Below are positions 1-10,031 of a DNA stretch of 64,000 nt, piece by piece (within the stretch, counting starts at the first letter, position 1; each line of letters opens with the position of its first letter). Origin of the DNA: Amborella trichopoda. Lineage: Eukaryota > Streptophyta > Magnoliopsida > Amborellales > Amborellaceae. Under the pieces are notes generated by a model, which saw nothing but the letters and a program-made list of their open reading frames with translations, was not told where the DNA came from and did not search any database. The position numbers and the translations under genes are program-made. Where the stretch lies: positions 859,040 through 923,039 of the forward strand of contig NW_006496103.1 of assembly GCF_000471905.2 (NCBI RefSeq). Direction: 5' to 3'.

Positions 1-105
1 CTACCTACGTTAAGTTTACTTACTTCCTTCCTTCCTTCCTACCTACCCTACCTAACGTAAAGTTAAGGTAAGGAAGGACGACGTAGTCACTAAGACATAA
101 ACTAA

Positions 106-148
<43 letters not shown>

Positions 149-506
149 CACACACATAAGGGGCACGCCCCATATAGAAAACCTCTCTCTCTTTCTCATA
201 TCAAAGGAAGGGGCATGCTCGACGTAGTAGAGGATCTCTCTCTCTATATTATCTTCCATGTCTCTCTCATGGCTTGTGTGTTAAGGGTTTAGTATTGAGA
301 TGATATCTCTCTCATCTAGGTTATTAAGGGGTATGCCTTAATTTGAGATCTAAGCATTATAAAAAGTTCTTGTTCTATTGAAGGTAAGCCTAGTAAATAG
401 TTATTGTTCTATTGGAGGTTTGACCTATATGCTTTATCATCTTTGAGATTGAGGTTGACAATTGACCACGCGCCATTAAAGATGGTGACTCGGTGTAACA
501 TGTATT
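1..506. other. CT-rich unassigned stretch with microsatellites
   Basis: No gene is visible. The stretch has a TTCC/CCTA run at about 19-52 and a perfect CT run at about 109-145 that continues into a short CA run. The rest (about 160-300) is CT-rich with phrases such as GGGGCACGCCCC and GGGGCATG, which also occur in the leader half of the B-family LTR at 507-2462. It may therefore be a scrap of a related LTR, but I could not fix borders. Confidence 0.5.
109..156. repeat. (CT)n/(CA)n microsatellite
   Basis: An uninterrupted CT dinucleotide tract of about 37 bases is followed by CGCACACACACA. Read on the other strand it gives a low-complexity Arg-Glu string, which is not a gene. Confidence 0.95.
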
Positions 507-2462
507 TGTTGGGTTTATGTGGCCTTTAAATGCCTTGTAAGAGCATTTTATATAGTTAAACATAAACTCAATGGAAGTGTGGTTGTTGTTTGAGCCATAC
601 TAGGCAAATGCGATTGTCGATACTCTGATTAGGCTCAACGTGCTAGGCCAACTGAATTTGAAAAAGCCCAAGATACCTAGGCATAGTGATTAATCGAGAA
701 GGATTTAGTGGCCTTGACCTAGATGAGAGCCAATGGACTGTGTGGCCCTTGCGTGTGATGAATAACCTTTAGAGACATGGCTAAAACCTCATCATTATAT
801 CATCATACGTCATGTACATAGACAACTATATTAAGATTCATCAATGATGATGAAACATGTAAATGTATGGGATATTACCCCTATGCACCATATAGTAGGA
901 ACTGTTGGGTCTGTTTGAGAAAGCTAAGTGGATAGTGGTTCGCAGTTGAAGGTAAAATGTTCACGTATATTGATAAATTCCTAGATCTAACAGATCATAT
1001 TCCCATCAAAATTAATTAGTTTTAATTAATTTTATGATATATGATTGTTAGAATATTTATTTGAAATTTTGTTAATCTACTAATATTTTATTTTTGTCGT
1101 TTAGATTTATAAATTAAGGGAAATTAAATTTCTAATGTTTTACATGAAATATAAGATTTAAAAATATAAAATTTAAATAAAATATCTTCTAAAATTATGT
1201 GGAACCCTCCATAAATATAGGGGACCAATTTGATACAAGTGGGAATTTGGTGGGGCCCACGTGTGGCCACCAAAGGGTGGCACGCCCATGGGGATTGATT
1301 TGATTACCAAGTTTGGTGATAGTTATCCAAGTTGGTTGGATTTTATTTTTGAATAAAGCCAACTTGCATGATAAGATTCAAGTAATTGAAATATTTAGTA
1401 AATATTTGAATCAAGATTGATTGATCAAATAAATAAGGAATGGATGCACTAAAATAGAAAGTAAGATATATTTTTTTTTTATTTAAAAATTTGATAGGAA
1501 TAAATTTAAGAAATGGAGGATAAGGCTTTAGCACATCTCTTTGAATTTTGATGGTGGATCAAATGGATGAATGATCCACATCACCCTACGAGTCTCCCTA
1601 GATTGACGATCAAGATTTGACCCTACAAATTGAGACAAACCCCAAGGCATAGAAAATCTATAAAAAAAAAGCTCTTCCACCTCATAAAATCTCTACACCT
1701 ATTCTCTCATCTCTCTAAGGGTTTATCTCTCTCACTCAAAGATCTCTCTATAGGTGACACACCCCACCTAGGGCTTCAAGACCTCTCCCAAGTTTTTTCT
1801 AAGGGGGCACACCCCAACCAAAATCTCTTTCAAACCAAGGGGCATGTCCAAGTCATATCTCTCTTACTTATAGGTGGCACATCCAAGCTAATATTAGCTT
1901 GTGGTGGTTTGATTTTTGGCTAGCAACGGGGAGGATCCCCTTGCTAGTAGATCGCTCCCTCCCTCTTTAATCTCTCTTCTCTCCAAAGATCAAGCCAAAG
2001 GGGCTTGAGCAATAATGGTAGCAAGTGAGAACCGTTTGTTTTTTTTTTTTTTTTTTTTTTCAAGATTTATTTGTTCGTAATTAGACATTGTGAGTGGTCT
2101 TGCCGGTGTAAGAATAAGAAAAATTTTAATTTGTATATACCGTGCTTGATCACATAGTCAAACTTTTAGTATTAAGCCTAGTTGAGATAATATCTGGCAC
2201 TCACTTTCTTGTTTTTTGCCATATTTATTTCTTATGCCTTTTTGTTATTCCCAAGCATATTGTTGTGGTTTTCTTAATTAGTAAAAGAAGTATGTTAGTG
2301 ACATTAAGTTTTAGATTTTAGATTTGGTTTCTTTATTTCTTTTCAAGTCAATTTATTGTAATGGACTACTTGCGAGTGATGTAACTTGAAAAAAATAATA
2401 AATAAATAAAATATAAAAATAAAAAGAAGAAAAAAAAGAATACATACACCGGTTAGATCACA
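507..2462 (+). mobile_element. Isolated B-family long LTR
   Basis: This is a fossil LTR of about 1.96 kb, opening TGTTGGG and closing ...GATCACA. In plus orientation it aligns by eye with the two LTRs of element B (53002-57891). The shared stretches are the opening (TGTGGCC.TTAAATGCC), a later 'CCATACTA.GCAAA' block, GC-rich phrases with GGGGC and CACGCCC, a TATA-like CTATAAAA near 1657, and the A-rich 3' tail. No primer-binding site follows it and no polypurine tract precedes it, so it is best read as a solo or orphan LTR. The flanking 5-mers (GTATT and TAAAT) do not match, so no target duplication supports the ends. It is clearly more diverged from element B than B's two LTRs are from each other. 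Confidence 0.65.
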
Positions 2463-2664
2463 TAAATCCAACTTTCACATCCATCTCTAAGATGGATTTA
2501 ACCTAGATCAAGGCCCGTGAAATTTTGGATACAAAGTCCACCTCTACGATGTATTTTGTAGGATAATGCACTTAAATAGCCATATAGACCAAATTTTTAA
2601 AGAATATATCATCTGAAATATGGAGACTATTAATATGCAAAAAAATAAAAAATAAAATGGTATT
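2463..2664. other. Unassigned AT-rich spacer
   Basis: The spacer lies between the B-family LTR and the TR-type LTR. It contains a loose internal repeat around 'AGATGGATTTAACC' and 'CGATGTATTTTGTAGG'. I see no coding potential. Confidence 0.4.
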
Positions 2665-3570
2665 TGTTAGAAGAAAATATTTGAGCCATTGATTTTACCT
2701 TTTTTTGTAAGATTAGTTAGTAATTATCAATAACTGTTGTTGGTCTCTATCCAAAACTATTGGTGTTTATCCATAACTGCTGGTATCTATCCAGAACTGT
2801 TACTAGATGTATATTTATACAGGGTCTTGTATATTCTTTATTAATCAATAAAGAGATAGTTTTCTATAGTATTCTGAGTTTCTAATATGGTATCAGAGCC
2901 ATAGGCTCCTCAACCTCATATCAGAGGTCGCACCTCAGAGACCTCAGATATGAGGTTGCCAGATTTGAGCTCGGCTTCAGAATCGTTTCGACTCTCTGTC
3001 AAATTGTTGCACCCTTTCTTTCTCTTCCTCATCTCTCACTCTAGTGATTGAGGGCAAGTGTGACTCCCTCAATGCTCGAATCTCAGCAGCTTCAATAGTT
3101 TTCTCTTTCATCCTTGCCTTTAACCCTAGGTTCCTAGTTTTCTTTGTTGTGGATCTTGCCATTGAGGCTTCGAATTGCTTGTAGCAGGGGTTGTGGGTTT
3201 TGCAAACTGGTCTCTCTCTATGCAAAGGCATTCATACCGGAGGGTTGCCATCAGCTTCTCGAAGTGGGTCTTTGTTCTTTTGCTTTAAAGTTGGTCGTTT
3301 TTCAACTGTTGTGATGGGCCCTTGCAGAATACTTTTTAACCCTCAATTATTGCTCTCTCTCTTACAAAAATCTAGCTCACAGACCAAAATGGCATCACGC
3401 CATGCCCTAGACTCCTGTACTCTCTACTTTCATAAATGTAAATCCTTCTTGTTAGATTCCCCCTTCCCTTGAACCCAACACAACACAAATCCAACAACTC
3501 TCTCTCTCTCTCTTGATTCAGGAGCCCAACAGAGTCTTAGAAACTCTCTCTCTAAAAAAAAAAAATCTCT
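2665..3570 (+). mobile_element. 5' part of a TR-family short-LTR Copia-like element
   Basis: An LTR of about 223 bp (2665-2887) opens TGTTAGAAG and carries a TATA-like ATATTTATACA, with a tail GTATTCTGAGTTTCTAA like that of the TR element LTRs at 24691-25104 and 27299-27608. It is followed at 2888-2900 by TGGTATCAGAGCC, the initiator-Met primer site typical of plant Copia elements. The leader after it runs to roughly 3570, but the right limit is uncertain because no matching 3' LTR is found before X1. The fossil is incomplete. A minus-strand reading frame at 2977-3231 (84 aa, rich in Lys, Arg and Glu) lies in the leader; whether it means anything is unknown. Confidence 0.65.
2888..2900 (+). 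other. Primer-binding site (initiator tRNA-Met type)
   Basis: TGGTATCAGAGCC lies directly after the short LTR. It is complementary to the 3' end of initiator tRNA-Met, the usual primer of plant Copia elements. Confidence 0.85.
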
Positions 3571-3573
3571 CTT

Positions 3574-3807
3574 TTAGCTTGACATCCACAAGCATCTTAA
3601 GTTGAAGCATGTATGGAAAAGCTTTGTGCATCCCTTAGCTTTGCACCCATGTTTCCAACCATACTTCTCATCACTTACTTTTCTCACCAAATGATCCAGC
3701 TCCTCAACAGCTGCAGCATCTATCTTATCTTTAACAGTTATCACTTCCAACGGGTCTTGACCATGCAATTCGAATTTGCATATTGCACTGTGAAGGATCC
3801 AGCACAA
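3574..3807 (-). CDS. Unidentified 77-aa frame, possible host-gene fragment
   Basis: I do not recognise this frame. Unlike the low-complexity frames around it, its composition looks protein-like. An acidic/helical part (VKDKIDAAAVEELDHLVRKV) is followed by a Cys/His/Lys segment (KYGWKHGCKAKGC, then LFHTC and LRCLW). No membrane segment, signal peptide or partner gene is visible. It lies between the TR fragment and the leader of X1, so it may be a captured or decaying exon, or chance. The upstream limit is not supported by any start context. Confidence 0.25.
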   Translation of the reverse strand: MCWILHSAICKFELHGQDPLEVITVKDKIDAAAVEELDHLVRKVSDEKYGWKHGCKAKGCTKLFHTCFNLRCLWMSS

Positions 3808-4440
3808 AAGAAAATCTAACCCATGATCTCGGTATTACCATAACAAAGACTCCCCCTTTGCACAAAAACTTTAGCTCTCCTCTTCGTCCATGGTTGAATC
3901 AATCAACACTCTTAGTTTAGCGAGCAAAACATATAGATCAATGAAGTGCTGCCAAAACATCAAATTTGCTTTCAACTCTCTGCTGAGTCGTATTTCCATT
4001 CTCTACCAAGTCGTGTTTCATCTTATTGTCGAGTTGTATTTTGACTCTCTGCAAAATATACCCCGAGCAGTGGGACTAAGAAGTTACTTGCCGGTAGCAG
4101 GGTGCATGCGGAGTGGGGTGGCTAGTTTGCCACCCATACAAGGTGCTTTGGTGGAGGGTCTACCAATACTAGAAGATGGGGAGTGAGGGACTTTTGAGTC
4201 CCTCCATGCACCAATCCAAGTAAGAATCTGGGAGCGTGACACCGAGTCCTCACTCAAAAGGAAGGTTGGGAACGAGGTTCGAGGAACCTATTCTCGAGAA
4301 ACATTCATGACTGCAAGGATCATAAAATCCCCAACTCGGATGAAAGGGTTAAACAACTCAGAAGACATGTGTGCGTTAATAAGCAAGAAAACAGAAGAAA
4401 AGAAAGGCCAAACAAGAAAGATCCAACGTTGGGGTAGCGT
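3808..4440 (-). other. Leader region of X1, no gene seen
   Basis: Read on the minus strand, this follows the X1 LTR and primer site and would be the untranslated leader of that Ty3-type element. No gag-like sequence is recognisable. The motif 'ACCCTCCACC...ACTAGCCACCCC' is GC-rich, and short frames here have no family features. Confidence 0.4.
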
Positions 4441-4460
4441 GTTCCTAGTGGAGTTGCCAA
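4441..4460 (-). other. Primer-binding site of X1
   Basis: On the minus strand the sequence reads TTGGCAACTCCACTAGGAAC, two bases after the LTR end CCTAACCA. It resembles the TGGC.ACTCCACT.GG motif that follows 5' LTRs in many plant Tat/Ogre-type elements. It therefore marks 4463 as the LTR border and shows that the internal domain of X1 runs leftward. Confidence 0.6.
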
Positions 4461-4462
4461 GC

Positions 4463-5971
4463 TGGTTAGGTACCTCGATCTAGCCTCCAGGTCGAGTCGA
4501 TTTGGTGGCATGGTTTCTGGTTCGAGATGGACCCGGGACCTGAGATCGCTCTCTTGGGAACCATGCAAAGAAGGCACGGGCATGAATACCAATTGATGAG
4601 AGATGAATTAGGGTCAGAAGGTGGGACTCACCTCTCGTGGGTCCGTGATGAGCTTGGGCGGACTTGTGTGGGCGCTCTCTTAGATCATGAAGAATGCCCC
4701 CTGGCTTGTGGCCGGTTTGGAATTGTCTCCGTTGACCTGTTTTCTTCTTACCTATAAAACACATACACACATTAGAGTAGAGAAAAGTGGGTCTGAGGAC
4801 CGCACCTTGTCATAGGCTGAACACACACGTGCGTGTGTACTTTAAGAAACTTTTAGTAAGATCCTATGGTGAGGATAAAAAGAAAAGGGGTGAGATGGAG
4901 GAAACGGCAGAGAAAAGGAGGAAGGGTTTGAAGGCTAGTATGTTTTTCAACTAGTTTTTTAGAGAAAATTGGGACAGTGGTTGGTTTGGATTTCACCCAA
5001 CTCCTCAGAGGAAGAGAATAGAGATTTTTGTGAGAAGAGGGAGAAGAAAAATGAATGACAGAAGCAGTGAAGGTTAGCTTGGCTCTCGCTGAACCTTCGA
5101 AGAATGGAGTCATTTGACCTGACGGCTAGGCGTACGTAGTGAAAAGACTAGCATGACGATTGGTCTGGCTTGATAGCTAGACAGGTAGGGTGGCTAGACC
5201 GGCACAACGGCTAAACTACTCAACGACCAGATGAACACGGCGACTAACATAGCACAGTGGCTGGTCTTGTGTGGCAGCTAGACGAGAATGGTAACAAGTC
5301 TGACACAACAGCTCAACTACTCGACAACAAGACTGGCGTGACGACTATCTTAGCATGGTGACTTGCCTGGTGCGGCAGCTAGACGGGCATGGTAACTAGT
5401 TCGGCGCAACAGCTAAACTGCTTGACGTCAGGGCTAGCACAACAATGCAAGGTTCAACCTGTCCTCTGATCAAACAAGCAAAAGGATAAAAGAGAAAGAG
5501 GAAATCGTCCCTAACAGTGTGTGCTGCCATGCGAGGTAGAAAGTGGGAAGGGAGAAGAATCACACTCGGCAGTGTTTGCTGCCGTGTGCAACAGTCAGAG
5601 AGAAAGAGGGGAGACTCACACATGGCATTTGCTCTGTTGTGCGCAACAGACAGAGGAGAAAAAGATTTTCACTCTCGACATTTGCACTGCCGTGCACAGC
5701 GGATAGGGAGAGAAGGAGATCATCATGCTCGACAGTATGAACTATCGCATGGGATAGACTGAGGAAAGGAAGAGGATCACACACGACATTAACACTGACG
5801 TGCGTGATGGATAGATAGAGAAGAGATCGCCATGCTCGGCAGTATTTACTGCCGCGCACAACTGTCTGAGAAAAAAAAGGAAGATTATTCCTGGAATTTG
5901 CACACCTGTGCACGATGGACAGGGCAGGAAGAGAACGTCATACTCGGCAGTATACACTGCAACACACAACT
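4463..5971 (-). mobile_element. X1 LTR, 3' half (left of element A)
   Basis: This is the leader-side half of a long Ty3-type LTR on the minus strand. Its identity comes from three other copies. The stretch 4463-4850 aligns with 30261-30600 and, reverse-complemented, with 12300-12619 in X2; shared words are GGTTAGG, GATCGCTCTC, CGATGAGAGATGAAT, TTAGAT and CGGAATTG. The middle contains degenerate repeats with ...GGCAGCTAGACGGGCATGGTAACTAG (5160-5400). The right part is a hairpin minisatellite (5560-5960). The LTR is interrupted at 5971 by element A and resumes at 21674. Without A it would be about 3.3 kb. Its fossil protein-coding interior is not visible in the window. Confidence 0.7.
5560..5960. 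repeat. About 54-bp tandem minisatellite with hairpin units
   Basis: There are around eight units at roughly 54-base spacing, each with a core such as CGGCAGTGTTTGCTGCCG or CGGCAGTATTTACTGCCG followed by a GA-rich spacer. Several cores are perfect short inverted repeats (CGGCAGT/ACTGCCG) and others are imperfect. Analogous but different units occupy the same part of X4. Confidence 0.7.
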
Positions 5972-7170
5972 TGTAGACACCCCATTTTAAATCTGGCAAA
6001 TTCTATGGTTTTTCGAACCCTTAGGACCACATTATCCTAGTAGACCCAATTTAATGACCCCAAAACTACCCAAATCCTATCTCAATTTGAATTAGACCCA
6101 AGAGCTTTCCAACGGTCTAAGAATCGCCTGAATCGGACCAACGTATAAAAAGATATAACAAACGACAATTTAGTCCATGTGAGACCCAACTGTCAGGCCG
6201 CGAGCGGAGCTGTAACGGGCTCGACAGGCCTAGTCACGGGCTGATGATGCAGTAAATTTTTTTCTTTAATTAAATAAGGCTAAAAATTTAAGATAAATTC
6301 AAAAAACTCCCAAAAAACTCCAAACATTTATGAAAAATTACCAATTGAATCTTATAAATACCGCCTCTTCCTAACCCAAAGGGAGAAAGAAAAAAAGACA
6401 CAAAAAAACCTTAGAAATCCCAGAAATTAGGAAAATTACCAAAAAATACCAAAAAAGAGAAAAAACCCTTAGAAAATTCTTAAATATTTAAGAAAAATCG
6501 TCAAAAATCCCAAAAAAATTAGAGAAAATCTCAGAATTCATATTCAACCTTTGGATATCACAAAAACCTTAAAAAACTAAGGAAATTCTTTTCCGGACCC
6601 CCAAAAAGACCGACCGATTTAGAAAAATCTTTAGATTGAAAACCTTAGAGAAGATATAAATCCTAGCCTCCTGAAGTCCTAACCCCCAAGATTAAGAAAA
6701 CCTAGACTTAAGGCACAAAAACCCTAGATAAAAACTAGAATTATGTCACAACAACCCTCGATCTAACCCTTTGCACCAGAGATCTGCTGGTCAACATCCG
6801 AATTAAGGAGGCAAAGAGGACCAGTTCTGATACGGGGGAGCCCTTGAAGGCTCAGGAATCCTGGGTCATCCGGCCCGGTTTGGTATTGTTTCTTCCTCTC
6901 TCTTTCTTTTTATTTTTACTGTTTTTCTTCTTTTATTTATTTTTGATATGTTAACTTGTCTTAAAAATCGTATTTTAATGCTTTGGATCATGTTGGCTTT
7001 GCCACATATATGAGAGTAGATCTGCACATTTTCGAGAAAATCTAGCCTCAGATCTGAATTTGAATTGTCCCACTTTCTCTACCACTTTATTTGCATCTTT
7101 TTAATTAGTATAAGGTGTTAAAATTCGAGAGATCTTCACTGGAAGATTTGTCAAATTTTCATCGTAAGCA
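5972..7170 (+). mobile_element. 5' LTR of element A
   Basis: The LTR is 1199 bp, TGTAGACACC...GTAAGCA. A TATA box (TATAAATA) sits at 6353-6360, about 380 bp in, followed by an A-rich leader and then a CT/T-rich part starting near 6890. The end at 7170 is set by alignment with the 3' LTR and with two solo LTRs of the same family whose ends are fixed by target duplications. Confidence 0.9.
6353..6360 (+). promoter_or_regulatory. LTR TATA box
   Basis: TATAAATA occurs in the U3 part of the LTR. The same box is at 20860-20867 in the 3' LTR, and TATATAAA is at 59225-59232 in the related solo LTR at 58661-59862. Confidence 0.7.
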
Positions 7171-8229
7171 GTTGGGGCTATTTCGAGCTTGATCCAAGCT
7201 TCAAAATATGATTTTTATTCATTGTTTTCACTGTTTTCAGTCTCAAAAGGTCCCAAAAGTTGGCTGTGACCAGAATCCTAGGTTTTGGTGCTTCGAAACC
7301 CTATTTTTTCTGGGTGACACTCTCAGTGTCGCCCAAATTCAAAGGTCTTAGAAACCTCTAGAACTTTGTGGATCTATTCTAAGGACTGTTTTGTTACTGA
7401 AAAAAAATATTTAGAGCAAAATAAAATTTTTAAAAATACAAATTTTTTTTTTTTTCAGTTCAATCTAGGCTTTTCTATTTTACTTTATTTTAACTTATTT
7501 CATCATAAATAGTTTTATTTCCTGCTTCTTCCAAGTTTAAATCAGTCTTATTTTATCAATATTAACAAGATAAAAATATAAAAAAATAATTTTTTGGGTG
7601 ACACCACTAGTGCCGCCTGGCAACACCACCCGTTCGCCCAACTGCAAGTGTCCCAAAACAATTTTGGGACCCCACAGGATCATTCCAGGGACTTTTGGCT
7701 CTCTATTGATCAATTTTTTGCCTAAAATAAAAATTTTAAAAATATAAAAAAAAATATTTTGCTTCAGATAGATCTTTTATGTTTCTGCCCTTTTGATTTT
7801 ATTTTAGTTTGTTAATTTTGACTGAAATCATATTTTCCCTGCTTTCACTATGCTTAGTTTAACTGTGTTTCATCAAAATTAAAAAGATAATTTTTTTAAA
7901 AAAAAAATACATTAGGGTTGCTTACCCTGCCAAACCTTGACCCACTCTTGCTCCGAGTCGAGATTCGTGCACCATCTAGTCTAGATCTTAGTCTAGGTTC
8001 TAACATAAGTCTAAGCTTAAGAGTTTCCTTTAGAGCTAGACTAAGCTTACCCTAGTTCAGAGTTTCAACCAAAATCCATTGTGTCTTGTAAGTCTAGGTT
8101 CCAGTCTAGTCTTAGCCTAGACCTTAGCTAAGGGTTTTTCCCCTAGTGTTAGGATCGGTTTCGCCTTAAGTTGTCGAGTTTAGATCTTACCTAAGTCTAG
8201 ATTTTAGAACCCAACCAAAAGCAATCACC
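7171..8229 (+). other. Element A leader
   Basis: This is untranslated sequence between the LTR and gag. A primer site could begin at TGGGGCTATTTCGAGC just after 7171, but I cannot name the tRNA. The leader holds two diverged tandem copies of a block of about 300 bp, each with GGGTGACAC...TGCCGCC or TGTCGCCC, then a T-rich run. Confidence 0.5.
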
Positions 8230-10031
8230 ATGTCAGTCACTCAAGTTGACCATGATGATTGCTCTACGGCCGACTCTAAGCCTAACCTGCCCAAACCTAG
8301 GGACCAGTATGTTGCAATCCCTTGGAGTTATTGACAGACCTCAGGACAATCCATTATCCAACACTTAAGTATTCAATTAGAGGCAGATTCCGAAGCATCC
8401 ACTTCTAATCTTCAGATCTGTGTGGCCCAAAAAGTCGGCTCCTCGAAAAACCTTAAATAGTCAGGGAGTTCGACTAGGCATCGTCCTACATGGGAATTTA
8501 GGCAACCAAAGTAAAAGTCGAGTGAGGGAAGAAATTCATGCAACATCTAAAGCCAATTCCCGTAACTCGAAAAACTCTGAGGTGCAGCGATTTCAAAATC
8601 AAGACCCACCTAGGTTACACTATTTATGCCCTAGCTTAAGGGTCGATCCCAAACCAAGTTTGGGGTATAGGTCAACCTTTAGCACATCCGAGTCAGCCGA
8701 TTCTTCAATAGGTCCCTCTGGTACATCTGGTCCAACAAACCGTGCAATTTCCGCAACCGGTGGCAACACCTACGGGATAGTACGCCCCTTAGGCGCTAAT
8801 GTATCAAACCGCCCCGGTGACTGTGGCTCATCAATCTCAGGCCCATGCAGGCCAACATATCCCCAAGTTTCAACTTATTAGTCTACGCTTGGGAGCCCAC
8901 CAACCAGTGGACCTACTGCCATGCCAAATACTCAACAAGAAGGCACCGTAAAAGTAATGCAGGATATGCTTGTAAGAATGGGCATGCATGAAATTATACC
9001 CCCAAAGGCCTATGTTCATGAGACTCTTGGAGGCATGGAAGACCCTCCTCTGGGATTTGTCGTCCCAAAATTTAAAAACAAGTTCAATGGAAAGAGCGAT
9101 GCAGATACTCACATCAATGCATACCTCCTCTTCGTTCGAGCTTTGCGAGACATGTGTAACCAACTAAAGGCCATCTTTTCACAAACATTGACCGATGAGG
9201 CTTTGAACTTGCATCAGAGAACAATGTCCGTGCGATCACACATCACTCCAGAAGAAATGTTCAACCTATTCGTCTCTCAATGCCATGGGTCGACACCAAG
9301 ACCTCTCTCCTTGGGCAAACTCAGTGCAACAAAACAAAACCTAGGAGAATCCTTCAAGGATTTCATCGGTTGATTCTACGAGGCTGCAATGCGGGTCATA
9401 GAATGTCCACTTACAGACCCAGCCAAGATCTCCATGGTCTCAGAGAATACTCCTCACGAGTACAGGACCTTCTTCGGCCAAGGTCTTATCCCCCACTCTT
9501 TCGACTCCATGATCGAGTGGGTGGTGCGACATGAAAGGGCCAGAGGGACACCCCTCAACACCAAGCCCGACAACAACTCGATAAAAGCTCCCCAAAATAA
9601 GAACAAAAACAAGGAGAATGCTTCCGGTTAGGTTAATGAGATCGTCATTAACGGATCAGCCCAAGGTTCAGCTAATCAACGCAACAATCAGAATCAAAAT
9701 TGACGGGGTCAGCATAGTGTCAATGCTCAAAATAATAACTAAAGGCGAGAGGATAATTTCACCCCTCTCAAAGACCCATTAGAAAAAAATTTTCGAGTTA
9801 GTCTTGGCTAAGAATATGGTTTATCTCCTGCCACCATTTGAACCACCATTTCAAGTCACAGATAAAAGCAGGTGGTGCGAAGTGCATCAAAACCATACTC
9901 ATGATACTCAAAACTGCATATATTTGAAACAAGTGATTCGAGGGTTAATCAATAGGGGGGACATCACTATCGAACCTATAAATCAACTTGTAGAAGAGCC
10001 TAATCAAAAGATGGGTATCTTCATAAATCCT
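8230..10031 (+). pseudogene. Element A gag (first part)
   Basis: The likely gag start is the ATG at 8230. The recognisable retrotransposon gag core is encoded at about 9000-9370 (PPKAYVHETL, then KFKNKFNGKSDADTHINAYL). Near 9860-9960 is a Tat-type histidine/cysteine motif (WCEVHQNHTHDTQNC, then IRGLINRG). The protein would form the capsid of the fossil particle. The reading frame is broken in several places. At 10031 the gene is split by the X2 solo LTR and it resumes near 12620. Confidence 0.75.

Noticed and set aside
20-259. Minus-strand frame with an Arg-Glu run
   Set aside because: It is the translation of the CT microsatellite, with no family features.
507-2462. 5' LTR of a complete element in this window
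   Set aside because: No primer site follows and no partner LTR on the same strand lies nearby; flanking 5-mers do not match.
8420-8881. 153-aa frame before the gag core
   Set aside because: It overlaps the gag region of element A in a different frame and has no family features of its own.
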